Of a stretch of DNA of 64,000 bases, positions 10,609 to 22,934 are shown in pieces. The notes beneath the pieces are model-generated. The model was not told where the DNA came from, did no database searches, and saw only the letters and a list, made by a program, of their open reading frames with translations. The stretch is from Parahoeflea alexandrii. GTDB taxonomy: Bacteria; Pseudomonadota; Alphaproteobacteria; Rhizobiales; Rhizobiaceae. The stretch lies in assembly GCF_024105735.1 (NCBI RefSeq), contig NZ_JAAAML010000003.1, forward strand, positions 186,001 to 250,000. The letters run 5' to 3'. Numbering within the stretch: the first letter of the stretch is position 1; every line of letters begins with the position of its first letter. The position numbers were made by a program, and so were the translations under genes.

Positions 10609-11751
10609 TTACAACGATGAAATCAGGGCCTCGACGACCCGGTCTTGGGTATCATCCTCGAGATAGGGGTGCATCGGCAGGCTGAGGACGCAACCCGACA
10701 GCATGTCGGTGACGGGCAGTTCGCCGCCGGCTACTCCGTGGTGGCTGTAGGCATCCTGGCGGTGCAGCGGCTTGGCGTAGTAGACCGCGCTCGGCACACC
10801 CTTGTCCTTCATCCGTGCCTGGATTGCGGCGCGGTCGGCTGCCTCGGGCAGCTTGACGGTGTATTGTGCCCAGACAGACTGCAGCCCTTCCGGAACCACA
10901 GGCGTTGCGACATGGCCTGAAAGCAGCGATGTATAGCGTGCCGCGATGCGGTTCCGGGCTTCGATTTCATCGTCGAAAATAGCGAGCTTCTCGATCAGGA
11001 TCGCCGCCTGCACGGTGTCGATCCTGCCGGTCATGCCGATGCGCACATTGTCGTACTGGTTGGCGCCCTTGCCGTGAAACAGGATCGAACGCAGCGTCTC
11101 GGCAAGTTCGGCGTCATCGGTGAAGACCGCGCCGCCATCGCCATAGGCGCCCAGCGGCTTGGCCGGGAAGAAACTGGTGGCGGTCGCCATCGCCAGCGTG
11201 CCGACACGGCGGTTGTGATAGCGCGCGCCATAGGATTGTGCGCCGTCGCCAAGCACCCAGAGCCCCTCGCGCGCTGCGATCTTCGACACCGCGTCATAAT
11301 CGGCGGGAACACCGAACAGGTCGACCGGGATCACGCCCACCGGCGCATGGCCCGCAGCCCTGGCGCTTGCAATCGCGGTTTCGAGCGAAGCGGGGTCCAT
11401 GTTGAAGGTTTCCGCGTCGACATCGACGAACCAGATATGGGCGCCGAGCCAAGCCACCACTTCAGCGGTGGCGACAAAGGTGAAGGCCGGGCAGAAGATC
11501 GCCTGGCCGGGCCGCACGTTCTTGGCCATCAGCACCATTGCCAGCGCATCGGTGCCCGAGGAGCAGGCAACGGAATGCGCCGCGCCGCAGTGGGCCGACA
11601 GCTTTGCCTCGAACTCGGCGACTTCCGGTCCCATGATGTATTGTCCATGGTCGAAAACCCGCGCGACGGCCGCGTCCACTCGGTCACGGATACGGGCCTG
11701 CTGGGCGGCAAGGTCGACAAAACGAACGGGTTCCGGGCTGCTGGATGTCAT
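10609..11751 (-). CDS. DegT/DnrJ/EryC1/StrS-family sugar aminotransferase
   Basis: The 380-residue PLP enzyme has the family start VRFVDLAAQQ, the SSGTDAL cofactor-phosphate segment, and the DGAQSYGA and FFPAKPLGAYGDGG region where the Lys of PAKPLG forms the Schiff base. The C-terminus has YYAKPLHRQ and LPMHPYL, typical of enzymes that transaminate UDP-keto sugars such as the WbpE/WlbC type. These act in O-antigen, capsule or glycan synthesis. No other sugar-nucleotide genes adjoin it here, so the exact substrate is open. It is divergent from ppdK across about 500 bases. Confidence 0.88.
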   Translation of the reverse strand: MTSSSPEPVRFVDLAAQQARIRDRVDAAVARVFDHGQYIMGPEVAEFEAKLSAHCGAAHSVACSSGTDALAMVLMAKNVRPGQAIFCPAFTFVATAEVVAWLGAHIWFVDVDAETFNMDPASLETAIASARAAGHAPVGVIPVDLFGVPADYDAVSKIAAREGLWVLGDGAQSYGARYHNRRVGTLAMATATSFFPAKPLGAYGDGGAVFTDDAELAETLRSILFHGKGANQYDNVRIGMTGRIDTVQAAILIEKLAIFDDEIEARNRIAARYTSLLSGHVATPVVPEGLQSVWAQYTVKLPEAADRAAIQARMKDKGVPSAVYYAKPLHRQDAYSHHGVAGGELPVTDMLSGCVLSLPMHPYLEDDTQDRVVEALISSL

Positions 11752-12255
11752 GAGGCGGTGAGTCCTTGGCGAAACAGGCTGGGTTGGTTCCGGGCACTGG
11801 CGGAAGTGCCGGGCGGGCTTTCAGTTCCTGTTACTTCTCCACGACGGCAGGGTCCATAACAAAGAGGCCTCTGCGGCATTCTGGACCGCGCTGTCCCCAT
11901 CACTTTGCGTTGCCTTTGGTGACGGGCCGTGACACCGGCCTTTATGTCCGGGCACGTGTAACGGGCCCTGATCGCTGGCTGGCCGGGTAAATCGGTGGAT
12001 GCCGGAGGGCGCGTTTGTGGCCGCGGCACCTGGCTGTCTTGATTCTCCGAAACAGGGGCTGCCGGGCCCAACCGCCTGAAAAGTCAGCACATGCGCGTTT
12101 TTTCGCATTGGTTTCAACATGTAACCTGTTTCAATCGATATAGAGGGAACTTGCTGCCAAGGGCGGGGTTGACCTGGCAACCGCGCACCGCATAAGCCTT
12201 GCGCCGAGGCCGGTCACGGGCAGTCTTGCTGACGGGCGACGTGGAGAATAAGCAC
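11752..12255. other. Long divergent intergenic region upstream of ppdK
   Basis: About 500 bases between the aminotransferase start and the ppdK start. I see no credible gene; two minus-strand frames of 107 and 119 codons here are rich in Pro, Arg and Ser with no family features. A direct repeat of GTTTCAA at 12111-12117 and 12128-12134, 17 bases apart, lies in a more AT-rich stretch about 120-145 bases before the ppdK ATG and could mark its promoter or an operator. Confidence 0.4.
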
Positions 12256-14928
<2,673 letters not shown>

Positions 14929-15078
14929 CACCCGATGCCTGAACCTCTGGAGAGGGGAAAGGCGAGGGTAAATCTCTGTCGGAGATTCCGGTTCCAAGAA
15001 TCAGGGATTTCAGAGAACAGAAAACCAATCATGGCATCCGGGCTGTAAGTCCGGACCCTCTCAACGGTCTCGATGGAT

Positions 15079-15095
15079 TGTATTTTGCAGATACA
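15079..15095. promoter_or_regulatory. Small palindrome before the YeeE/YedE gene
   Basis: TGTAT and ATACA are separated by seven bases (TTTGCAG) and end 19 bases before the ATG at 15115. The placement suits a repressor site. It resembles a PpsR box but has 11 rather than 12 bases between TGT and ACA. The 186-base leader has no other structure I can name. Confidence 0.3.
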
Positions 15096-15114
15096 TTTCA
15101 TGGAGACTGAAGCA

Positions 15115-16203
15115 ATGGACCTCGTCCCTCTGATCGACCTTATCGGCGAGCCGCAGACCGCGCTCGTGGGCGGCCTCGTGCTCGGGCTGGCTTTCGGCGT
15201 CTTCGCCCAGCGCAGCCGCTATTGCACCCGCTCGGCTGTTCTCTCCGCAATGGGCGACAGCGATCTCAAGCCGTTCGCCACCTGGGTGGCCGGTTTTGCC
15301 GCCGCAATCCTCGCGGTGCAGGCTTTGCTTGGCGCCGACATGATCGACGTGTCGGAAACCCGGTTCTTCTCCACCGCCCAGAGCCTGTCCGGAGCGATCA
15401 TTGGCGGCCTGCTGTTTGGCACAGGCATGGTGCTGGCGCGCGGCTGCGTGTCACGCCTCTTGGTGCTCGGCGCGTCGGGCAACCTGCGCGGCGTCTTTTC
15501 CATCGCCGTCATCGCCGTGACCGCCCTTGCGACCTACAGCGGCGTGCTGGTGCCGCTGCGCGATGGCATCGGCGGGATTTGGAACACCGCTGCCATCGGC
15601 GGCAATGACCTGCTTGTCCACGCTGGCCTCGAACGCTGGGCGGGTATTGCGCTTGGCGCGGTTCTGGCGCTGGTCGCACTCGGCTTTGCGGTCAAGGCGC
15701 GCCTGTCGGTCTGGCGGCTCTCCGGCGGCATCATGATCGGCCTCACGGTCGCTGCCGGCTGGTACTTCACCTGGCAGCTTTCCACCCAGGTCTTCGAGCC
15801 GATCCAGGCTGAAAGCCTGTCCTTCATCCGCCCGCTCGCCACCACCGGCGAACTGGCGCTTGCGAGCGGCTTTGCCGGGCTTGATCAGGGTGTCCTCATC
15901 GGCGCGATCCTCGGCGCCTTCGTCGCGGCTTTGCTCTCGGGCGAGTTCCGCATCTCGACCTTCTCCGAGCCTGGCACGCCGCCGGTCTGGCGCTATGCCG
16001 CCGGTTCGGTGCTGATGGGCTTCGGCGGCATTCTCGCTGTCGGCTGCACCATCGGCGCCGGTCTCACCGGCGGTTCGGTGCTGGCGGTCTCCTCGCTTCT
16101 CGGCCTGGCATCGATGATGGCCGGTGCCGCGCTCACACAATTGCTGCTGCGCTCGCTTTCCCGCGAACAGCCTGCCTCTGCCGCAGTCGCTCCGGCAGAG
16201 TAG
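15115..16203 (+). CDS. YeeE/YedE family membrane transporter (thiosulfate/sulfur compound uptake)
   Basis: The 362-residue inner-membrane protein has about nine or ten hydrophobic segments and the conserved Cys-bearing motifs of the family: SRYCTRSAV near the N-terminus, LARGCVSRLLVL in the middle, and VGCTIGAGLTGGSVLAVSS near the C-terminus. Work on TsuA showed that such cysteines pass thiosulfate through the channel. The start is the ATG at 15115, placed behind GGAG with good spacing; in-frame ATGs at 15073 and 15100 are alternatives. No sulfurtransferase or TusA-like gene adjoins it, so the substrate is inferred from family only. Confidence 0.83.
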   Translation: MDLVPLIDLIGEPQTALVGGLVLGLAFGVFAQRSRYCTRSAVLSAMGDSDLKPFATWVAGFAAAILAVQALLGADMIDVSETRFFSTAQSLSGAIIGGLLFGTGMVLARGCVSRLLVLGASGNLRGVFSIAVIAVTALATYSGVLVPLRDGIGGIWNTAAIGGNDLLVHAGLERWAGIALGAVLALVALGFAVKARLSVWRLSGGIMIGLTVAAGWYFTWQLSTQVFEPIQAESLSFIRPLATTGELALASGFAGLDQGVLIGAILGAFVAALLSGEFRISTFSEPGTPPVWRYAAGSVLMGFGGILAVGCTIGAGLTGGSVLAVSSLLGLASMMAGAALTQLLLRSLSREQPASAAVAPAE

Positions 16204-16293
16204 TCAAAACCGTCTCTGCCCCGGGCTCAATGCAAATGCCGCGGCAGGGCGGAACCTCTGCAGGCTCGCCGTCAGAACCCGTCATCCCGACAA

Positions 16294-16740
16294 TCAGAGC
16301 TTTTCGAGCACCGCCACGAAGGCTCTTGCGAATTGAACCAGGCCGGCTGTCGCTGCGTCGGCCTCAGCAGTCTCGACGCGGTCGCCGCCGGCGCTGAGCA
16401 GCACCAGTCCGAACCGCCCGCCATTCTGCCGTGAGAGGCAGACAACGGCGATCCGCTGAGCATCCTCTACAAGCCCGGAAGCGGGAAGATCAAAAAGAAA
16501 CTCGCCGCCGATCACCTTGGCGGCATCGCCGACAGCATCGGCAAATCCGCGATCGGCGATGTCGCTGAGATCGAGCGCAAGATCGAGTTCGACCAGATCC
16601 AGCGCCAATGGGGCAGGGCTGCCAGGCTTTCGCGCCAGTTCGTGTGAGTCTGGAACGGGGGCAGGCATTTCGCCTGCGGAAAGCATGGATGCCGGCCGTG
16701 TCGGGCCGTAAACGGGCATTGTCCGGGCGTCTGCCGCCAT
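16294..16740 (-). CDS. Conserved-looking hypothetical protein, 148 residues
   Basis: The ATG at 16740 is supported by an AAGGAG site ten bases upstream. The first 50 residues are Pro- and Ala-rich; residues from about 55 form a compact mixed fold (LVELDLALDLSDIADRGFAD, then AQRIAVVCLSRQNGGRFGLVLLS) ending in an amphipathic helix with FARAFVAVLEKL. I do not recognise the family. It has no signal peptide or membrane segment. It converges on the YeeE gene and is divergent from the DUF1499 gene. The frame is open upstream of 16740, but that part lies antisense to the DUF1499 gene. Confidence 0.65.
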   Translation of the reverse strand: MAADARTMPVYGPTRPASMLSAGEMPAPVPDSHELARKPGSPAPLALDLVELDLALDLSDIADRGFADAVGDAAKVIGGEFLFDLPASGLVEDAQRIAVVCLSRQNGGRFGLVLLSAGGDRVETAEADAATAGLVQFARAFVAVLEKL

Positions 16741-16918
16741 GGTGGATCTCCTTCGGAACCTCAAAACCTGTCCGGTCTGATCTGCCCCCCGGATGAATAG
16801 TCCGCAGCAAGCATGGCTGAAGTGAGGCGCTTGCCGCGGCAGCCATGAACGGCTAATGAATTCAATCACAACCAGTCGCGCATCCCGCGCTCCATCTGCC
16901 GGAGACCCTGGCCGCGCC

Positions 16919-17836
16919 ATGCCCTTCCGTCCCGTCCGCCCGCACTCCATTGCCGCCGCCTGGTCGCGCAAACTCGGCCGCTTCGCCGTGCTTCTGGCGT
17001 TGATGGCGCTGGTGCTGCACCGTGTCGGAACGCTGGAAATGCCCAATGCGGTTGCCGCCATCCTGCTTTCGGCAGTGATCGCGGTGTTCGTGCTGGGGCT
17101 TTCGATGATCGGCTTCTTCATGCTCTGGCATATCGGCGCGAAAGGTGGCCACGCCTCGTTCAGCGGCATGGTCATGGCATTGATCATCCTGATTCCGGTC
17201 GGGCTTGCGGCCAGCCGTTTCGTGCTTTTGCCGCGGATTCATGACGTAACCACCGACATTTCAGATCCGCCGCAATGGCTTGAGCCCCCCGCGGTTTCCA
17301 GCTCTTGGATGCCGCGCTCCGATGCTGAAGACCCTGCCAAGCGCCGCCTGCAGGCGGGAGCCTACGCACAGGTCACCGGTCGGCGTTACGAGGGAGCGAT
17401 CGACCGTGTGCTGCTTGCCGTTCAGGCTGTGGCCCAGGAGAAAAAGTGGACGCCGGTGGCCAATGTCGGGGTTGAGGCGCTGGTCGATGGTCTCGAGCCG
17501 AACCCTGCGGGCAACGAACAGCCCGACGAGGCAGGGACCTCGAACGGTGAGGCGGACCCGGCGCGGGCGCCATTGCCTGCGCCACGCCCGGACATTGAGA
17601 ACGAGCCCCTGGCGCCGCTTCCAACCTTCGCGGTCATCCAGTACCGCGCCCGCACGTTGGTACTCGGCATCCCGCAGGATGTCCTGGTCCGCCTGTCGGA
17701 AGAGGAAGAGACCACCTTCGTCGACATGCGCGCGGCGACGCGGGACGGGGATCACGACCTTGGACTGAACGCCGAACTGATCCGCGCATTCCTGCAGGAT
17801 CTTGACGTGCGACTGCTGGGGATTGCCGGCGGCTAA
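16919..17836 (+). CDS. DUF1499 family membrane protein
   Basis: The 305-residue protein has three hydrophobic segments in its first 110 residues (LGRFAVLLALMALVLHRVG, AVAAILLSAVIAVFVLGLSM, and MVMALIILIPVGLAASRFVL), then a soluble domain that matches the DUF1499 pattern (DVTTDISDPPQW, YEGAIDRVLLAVQAVAQEKKW, and the late TFVDMRAAT). An insertion rich in Pro, Glu and Asn (about 215-255) interrupts the domain. Function is unknown. I use the ATG at 16919 because the residues before it look unstructured; the alternative ATG is at 16856. It converges on the metallo-hydrolase gene with an eight-base gap. Confidence 0.7.
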   Translation: MPFRPVRPHSIAAAWSRKLGRFAVLLALMALVLHRVGTLEMPNAVAAILLSAVIAVFVLGLSMIGFFMLWHIGAKGGHASFSGMVMALIILIPVGLAASRFVLLPRIHDVTTDISDPPQWLEPPAVSSSWMPRSDAEDPAKRRLQAGAYAQVTGRRYEGAIDRVLLAVQAVAQEKKWTPVANVGVEALVDGLEPNPAGNEQPDEAGTSNGEADPARAPLPAPRPDIENEPLAPLPTFAVIQYRARTLVLGIPQDVLVRLSEEEETTFVDMRAATRDGDHDLGLNAELIRAFLQDLDVRLLGIAGG

Positions 17837-17844
17837 CGGTCAGG

Positions 17845-18759
17845 TCAGGCGGGCCGGTACTCGCTGTGAATGGCCGGAGGACCCTCGGTCACCACTTCCC
17901 CGCGCCCGACCAGGTCTTCCAGATGCGCCAGCACCGACAGCGCCGCTGCGCCATGCAGCCGCGGATCGGTGTCGCGGTAGATCGCCTTGACCATGTCGGC
18001 AATCAGCCGGTCGCCTTTCTCTACGCGGCCGAACACGGCACGTTCACGCATGCGCCGGTGCGTCTTGAGCGCCCGGACGAACTGCCGCGGCTCCTTCACC
18101 GGTCCGCCATGCCCGGGCAGATAGAACCGGTCGTCACGCTCGAGCAGCATGTCGAGCGAGGCCATGAAATCGCTCATCGCCCCGTCCGGTGGTGCAATGA
18201 TCGATGTCGCCCAGGCCATCACGTGATCGCCTGAAAAAACCATGTCGGTGTCGCCGCCGGTCAGTGCGAAGGCCGCATGGTTGGCGGTGTGTCCCGGCGT
18301 GTGCAGTGTTTCCATCGCCCATCCGTCTCCAGAGATCACGTGGCCGTGGCCGGCGGCGATATCCGGCACGAAATCCATGTCCGCGCTTTCCTTCAGTGGA
18401 TTGACCTCGCCCGTGTAAAGCGGCCGCGCCGCCCGGTGCGGTCCCTCTGCCACCACCGTGGCGCCGGTCTTTTCTTTCAGGCGCGCGGTCAGCGGTGAAT
18501 GATCCCGGTGGGTGTGGGTGACGAATATGTGGCTGACCGGCCGGCCCGCGATCGCCGCTTCGAGCGTGCGCCAATGGCTCTCGTCCTCCGGGCCCGGATC
18601 AATCACCGCAAGTGTATCGCCGCCGACAATGTAGCTGTTGGTGCCGTGAAACGTCAGCGGCCCGGCATTGGGCGCGGTGACCCGCAAGATGTCCGTGGCA
18701 ACGGGCACGGCCTCGCCATGGGCGGGCTCGAAAGTCTTGTCAAACTGCGGTTCGGTCAC
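17845..18759 (-). CDS. Metallo-beta-lactamase-fold hydrolase, LACTB2/endoribonuclease-like
   Basis: The 304-residue protein carries the metal-binding THTHRDH (His82, His84, Asp86, His87), a second His in HTPGHTANH, and GDHVMAW, in the usual order. The C-terminal 70 residues form a winged-helix-like tail (DTDPRLHGAAALSVLAHLEDLVGRGEV) as in LACTB2-type and related hydrolases. The start is a GTG at 18759 with GGAGAG five bases upstream. The substrate is unknown; thioester and RNA hydrolysis are both seen in the family. Confidence 0.85.
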   Translation of the reverse strand: MTEPQFDKTFEPAHGEAVPVATDILRVTAPNAGPLTFHGTNSYIVGGDTLAVIDPGPEDESHWRTLEAAIAGRPVSHIFVTHTHRDHSPLTARLKEKTGATVVAEGPHRAARPLYTGEVNPLKESADMDFVPDIAAGHGHVISGDGWAMETLHTPGHTANHAAFALTGGDTDMVFSGDHVMAWATSIIAPPDGAMSDFMASLDMLLERDDRFYLPGHGGPVKEPRQFVRALKTHRRMRERAVFGRVEKGDRLIADMVKAIYRDTDPRLHGAAALSVLAHLEDLVGRGEVVTEGPPAIHSEYRPA

Positions 18760-18932
18760 GCATCTCTCCGGTCTGTAGCTCGATCCGGCCTGTCGTGCCG
18801 GGGTCGGCGGTCCTTTGTGGACGGCCCTGGATTTGGGCCGGACTGTCTTGCTGTCGGACGGCTAAGTCAATATACCGCTTTCAATGAGCGGTCGCATTGG
18901 CGCGCTCTTTCGAAATTTCCGGAGATAGATCC

Positions 18933-19514
18933 ATGGCCACTGTTCCCGCCCGTTCGTTCGCACAATCGCTTGCCCCCGAAGGCGTTGCCGCACGTTACGC
19001 CACCTACGGCGCGCTCGTCCTCTTCGGCAGCCTGCTGATTGCGCTTGCCGGCAAGGTCACCGTTCCCTTCTGGCCGGTTCCGGCAACGCTGCAGACGCTG
19101 GCGATTTTCGTCATTGCCGCTGCCTTCGGCCGCAAGCTGGCGCTGGCGACACTGGCCGCCTACCTCGTCGAGGGTGCTGCCGGCCTGCCGGTGTTCACCA
19201 ATGGCGGCGGCCTGGCCTATTTCGCCGGCCCCACCACCGGTTACCTCGCGGGCTTCGTCGTCGCCGCCGGCCTGACCGGCTGGGCCGCCGACCGCGGCCT
19301 TGACCGCAACGCCTTCAAGCTGTTTGCCGTCAACCTGGCCGGCACCGCCATCATCCTGCTGCTCGGCGCCGGCTGGATCGCCATCGCCTTCGGCCCGGAA
19401 AAGGCGCTTGCCTGGGGCGTCGGCCCGTTCATCGCAACCGACGTGATCAAGGCAGCCCTTGCCGCGGCCGTGGTTCCCGCCGGCTGGCAGATCGCCAACC
19501 TGTTCCGCCGCTAA
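18933..19514 (+). CDS. bioY: Biotin transporter BioY (ECF S component)
   Basis: The 193-residue membrane protein has six hydrophobic segments and the BioY pattern: an N-terminal GKVTVPFWPVPATLQTLAIF, AAYLVEGAAGLPVF, GGGLAYFAGPTTGYLAGF, and a C-terminal FIATDVIKAALAAAV. BioY binds biotin and works alone or with BioM/BioN; neither is adjacent. The ATG follows GGAGA by seven bases. A strong terminator ends the gene, so it appears monocistronic. I found no clear BioR box (TTATMKATAA) upstream. Confidence 0.93.
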   Translation: MATVPARSFAQSLAPEGVAARYATYGALVLFGSLLIALAGKVTVPFWPVPATLQTLAIFVIAAAFGRKLALATLAAYLVEGAAGLPVFTNGGGLAYFAGPTTGYLAGFVVAAGLTGWAADRGLDRNAFKLFAVNLAGTAIILLLGAGWIAIAFGPEKALAWGVGPFIATDVIKAALAAAVVPAGWQIANLFRR

Positions 19515-19563
19515 CCGCCGAAACAGACCGCAAGCCCCCCAAAGGGCTGCGGACCGAAAATCT

Positions 19564-19600
19564 GAAACCCGTGCGGCGACCGGCCGCGCGGGTTTCTTTT
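19564..19600 (+). terminator. Rho-independent terminator after bioY
   Basis: Arms 19564-19577 (GAAACCCGTGCGGC) and 19583-19596 pair over 14 positions with one G-T pair around a five-base loop, followed by TTTT at 19597-19600. Confidence 0.88.
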
Positions 19601-19730
19601 CATCGTGGATAATCCTCGATCCCGTGCGGTTTCCGCGCTTGTGATCGGACGCGTCATTTGCTATCCCCCCGATGCTTCCGGGCGTTACCGGTTTGCGCCG
19701 GGCGGACGATCCGCCTGCCCGGGGAAGCGT

Positions 19731-19804
19731 TGGGGTATAGCCAAGCGGTAAGGCAGCGGTTTTTGGTATCGCCATCCCTGGTTCGAATCCAGGTACCCCA
19801 GCCA
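19731..19804 (+). tRNA. tRNA-Gln (anticodon UUG)
   Basis: A full cloverleaf is visible: acceptor arms TGGGGTA and TACCCCA, a D arm with AGCGGTAAGGC, an anticodon stem GCGGT/ATCGC enclosing TTTTGGT (anticodon TTG), and a T arm with GGTTCGAATCC. Discriminator G is at 19801 and CCA is encoded at 19802-19804. Confidence 0.97.
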
Positions 19805-19861
19805 CCTCTGATTTCAGCCGCCGATCCGGTTTCCGCGCCCCGCACCAAGCGGCGTTTCCCG

Positions 19862-20479
19862 CTACGAACCGAACCTGCCGAGAAAGACCTCCGCCTCCGC
19901 CAGTTCCCCGGGCGTGTTGGCGTTGAAGAACGGATCGGGCGCGCCGTCGTGCTCCGGCTCGAAATCACAGAAGACCGGGTCGTGCCGGGCGGCCCAGACC
20001 TGCACCTTCATCGTCTCGCCGCTTGCGAGCCACCGTGCGAGGTCCTCGCGCAACGCCACCGGCCACAGCCCGACCACCGGATGCCGGTTGCCGTTCGAAC
20101 GCGCCAGAACGATGCGCCCGGGGCCCGAAATGGCGCTGAACCGGGCGACCAGATCGAGCGGCAGGAACGGCGTATCGGTGGCGGCGCTGACCAAATGGGT
20201 CACGCCGGGCAGTTCCGCCGCCCATTCCATCCCGGTCAGCACGCCGGCCAGCGGGCCGAGATGGCCGCCGATCGTGTCGGGCAGCACCGGCAGTCCGTAC
20301 TCAAGATAGGGCGCCGGATCGGAGTTGGCGTTGATCGCCAGCCGTTCCACCTGCGGCGCAATCCGGCCGATCACCCGCTTGATCATCGGCTGGCCGGCAA
20401 GCAGCTTAAGCGGCTTCTCGCCGCCCATCCGCCGCGACAGGCCGCCCGCCAGGATCAGTCCGGCAATCGTGCTGCTCAA
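19862..20479 (-). CDS. mobA: Molybdenum cofactor guanylyltransferase MobA
   Basis: The 205-residue protein has the nucleotidyltransferase signature LILAGGLSRRMGGEKPL at residues 8-24, the DTPFLP segment that holds the metal-binding Asp, and GNRHPVVGLWP. MobA joins GMP to molybdopterin to make the bis-MGD cofactor. The TTG at 20479 is the start because a GGGGGAAG site lies just upstream and the family motif begins at once. mogA/moaB lies 19 kb away, so cofactor genes are scattered. Confidence 0.92.
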   Translation of the reverse strand: MSSTIAGLILAGGLSRRMGGEKPLKLLAGQPMIKRVIGRIAPQVERLAINANSDPAPYLEYGLPVLPDTIGGHLGPLAGVLTGMEWAAELPGVTHLVSAATDTPFLPLDLVARFSAISGPGRIVLARSNGNRHPVVGLWPVALREDLARWLASGETMKVQVWAARHDPVFCDFEPEHDGAPDPFFNANTPGELAEAEVFLGRFGS

Positions 20480-20744
20480 GCTTCTTCCCCCTGGCTTGCC
20501 TTCCGCGATGCTACAGCGATTTCGCTTAAACACCAATCCGGACGGGTCCGTGACCGCGACTTCATTCTTGACTGCCCTGCCGGGGTGTCCTACCCCGATT
20601 GCAAGTGAAGTTTAAGTCTAAACAAGGCCTTGGGAAGGCACTTGCGGAGCGCCATCCGCATGGCCTTGCTCGGGTTTTCAAATGCAGCTGCCGCGGGCAG
20701 GCCGGTCCACGCTTCCCGCGGTCCGGCACTTTCAAGGAATGACG

Positions 20745-21104
20745 ATGATTGATCTCAAGAGCTTCGGCGACCTTTCGACCCTCGACCTCGGCGCATTCGC
20801 GCCCAAACCGACAAGCTTCACCGATGGCCAGGTCGAGGCGGCAAAACAGCTCTGGGCTTCTGACGACGGCGTGAGCCAGGTCGGCGTCTGGGAATGCACG
20901 CCGGGGCGTTTTTCCGCCGACCGGACCAAGTCCTCCGAAATCTGTCACATTCTCTCGGGTTCCGCCACGGTTGTGGGCAAAGAGGGCGGCGACGAACGCA
21001 GGATCGGTCCGGGAGACATCCTCGTTCTGCCGCTTGGCTGGGAAGGCGAATGGACCATCCACGAGCAGGTCCGAAAGACCTACGTGCTGACCCGCAAGCC
21101 CTGA
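20745..21104 (+). CDS. Cupin-fold protein of the DUF861 (Cupin_3) type
   Basis: The 119-residue protein is one cupin domain: VGVWECTPGRFSADRT, SEICHILSGSATVVG, and GPGDILVLPLGWEGEWTIHEQVRKTYV. The His, Glu and Gln positions expected of metal-binding cupins are only partly present. Relatives include ureidoglycine aminohydrolase-like and EutQ-like proteins, but the function here is unknown. AAGGA six bases before the ATG at 20745 favours that start over one at 20739. It lies 90 bases upstream of the acetyl-CoA synthetase gene on the same strand and may share its promoter. Confidence 0.78.
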   Translation: MIDLKSFGDLSTLDLGAFAPKPTSFTDGQVEAAKQLWASDDGVSQVGVWECTPGRFSADRTKSSEICHILSGSATVVGKEGGDERRIGPGDILVLPLGWEGEWTIHEQVRKTYVLTRKP

Positions 21105-21194
21105 TCGCAGCCCTGCCTCTGTTCCGTTTCGTTGACGCACATCAATGCTCCTCCTTCCTGCCGCCGCAATACTGGCGGGCAGGGAGGATTGCTG

Positions 21195-22930
<1,736 letters not shown>

Positions 22931-22934
<4 letters not shown>

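Noticed and set aside
11748-12180. Two minus-strand frames of 107 and 119 codons upstream of ppdK
   Set aside because: Low-complexity Pro/Arg/Ser composition, mutual overlap, and no ribosome site.
14929-15114. Riboswitch (SAM type) in the leader of the YeeE/YedE gene
   Set aside because: I could not find the conserved core of any known SAM riboswitch class or a terminator alternative.
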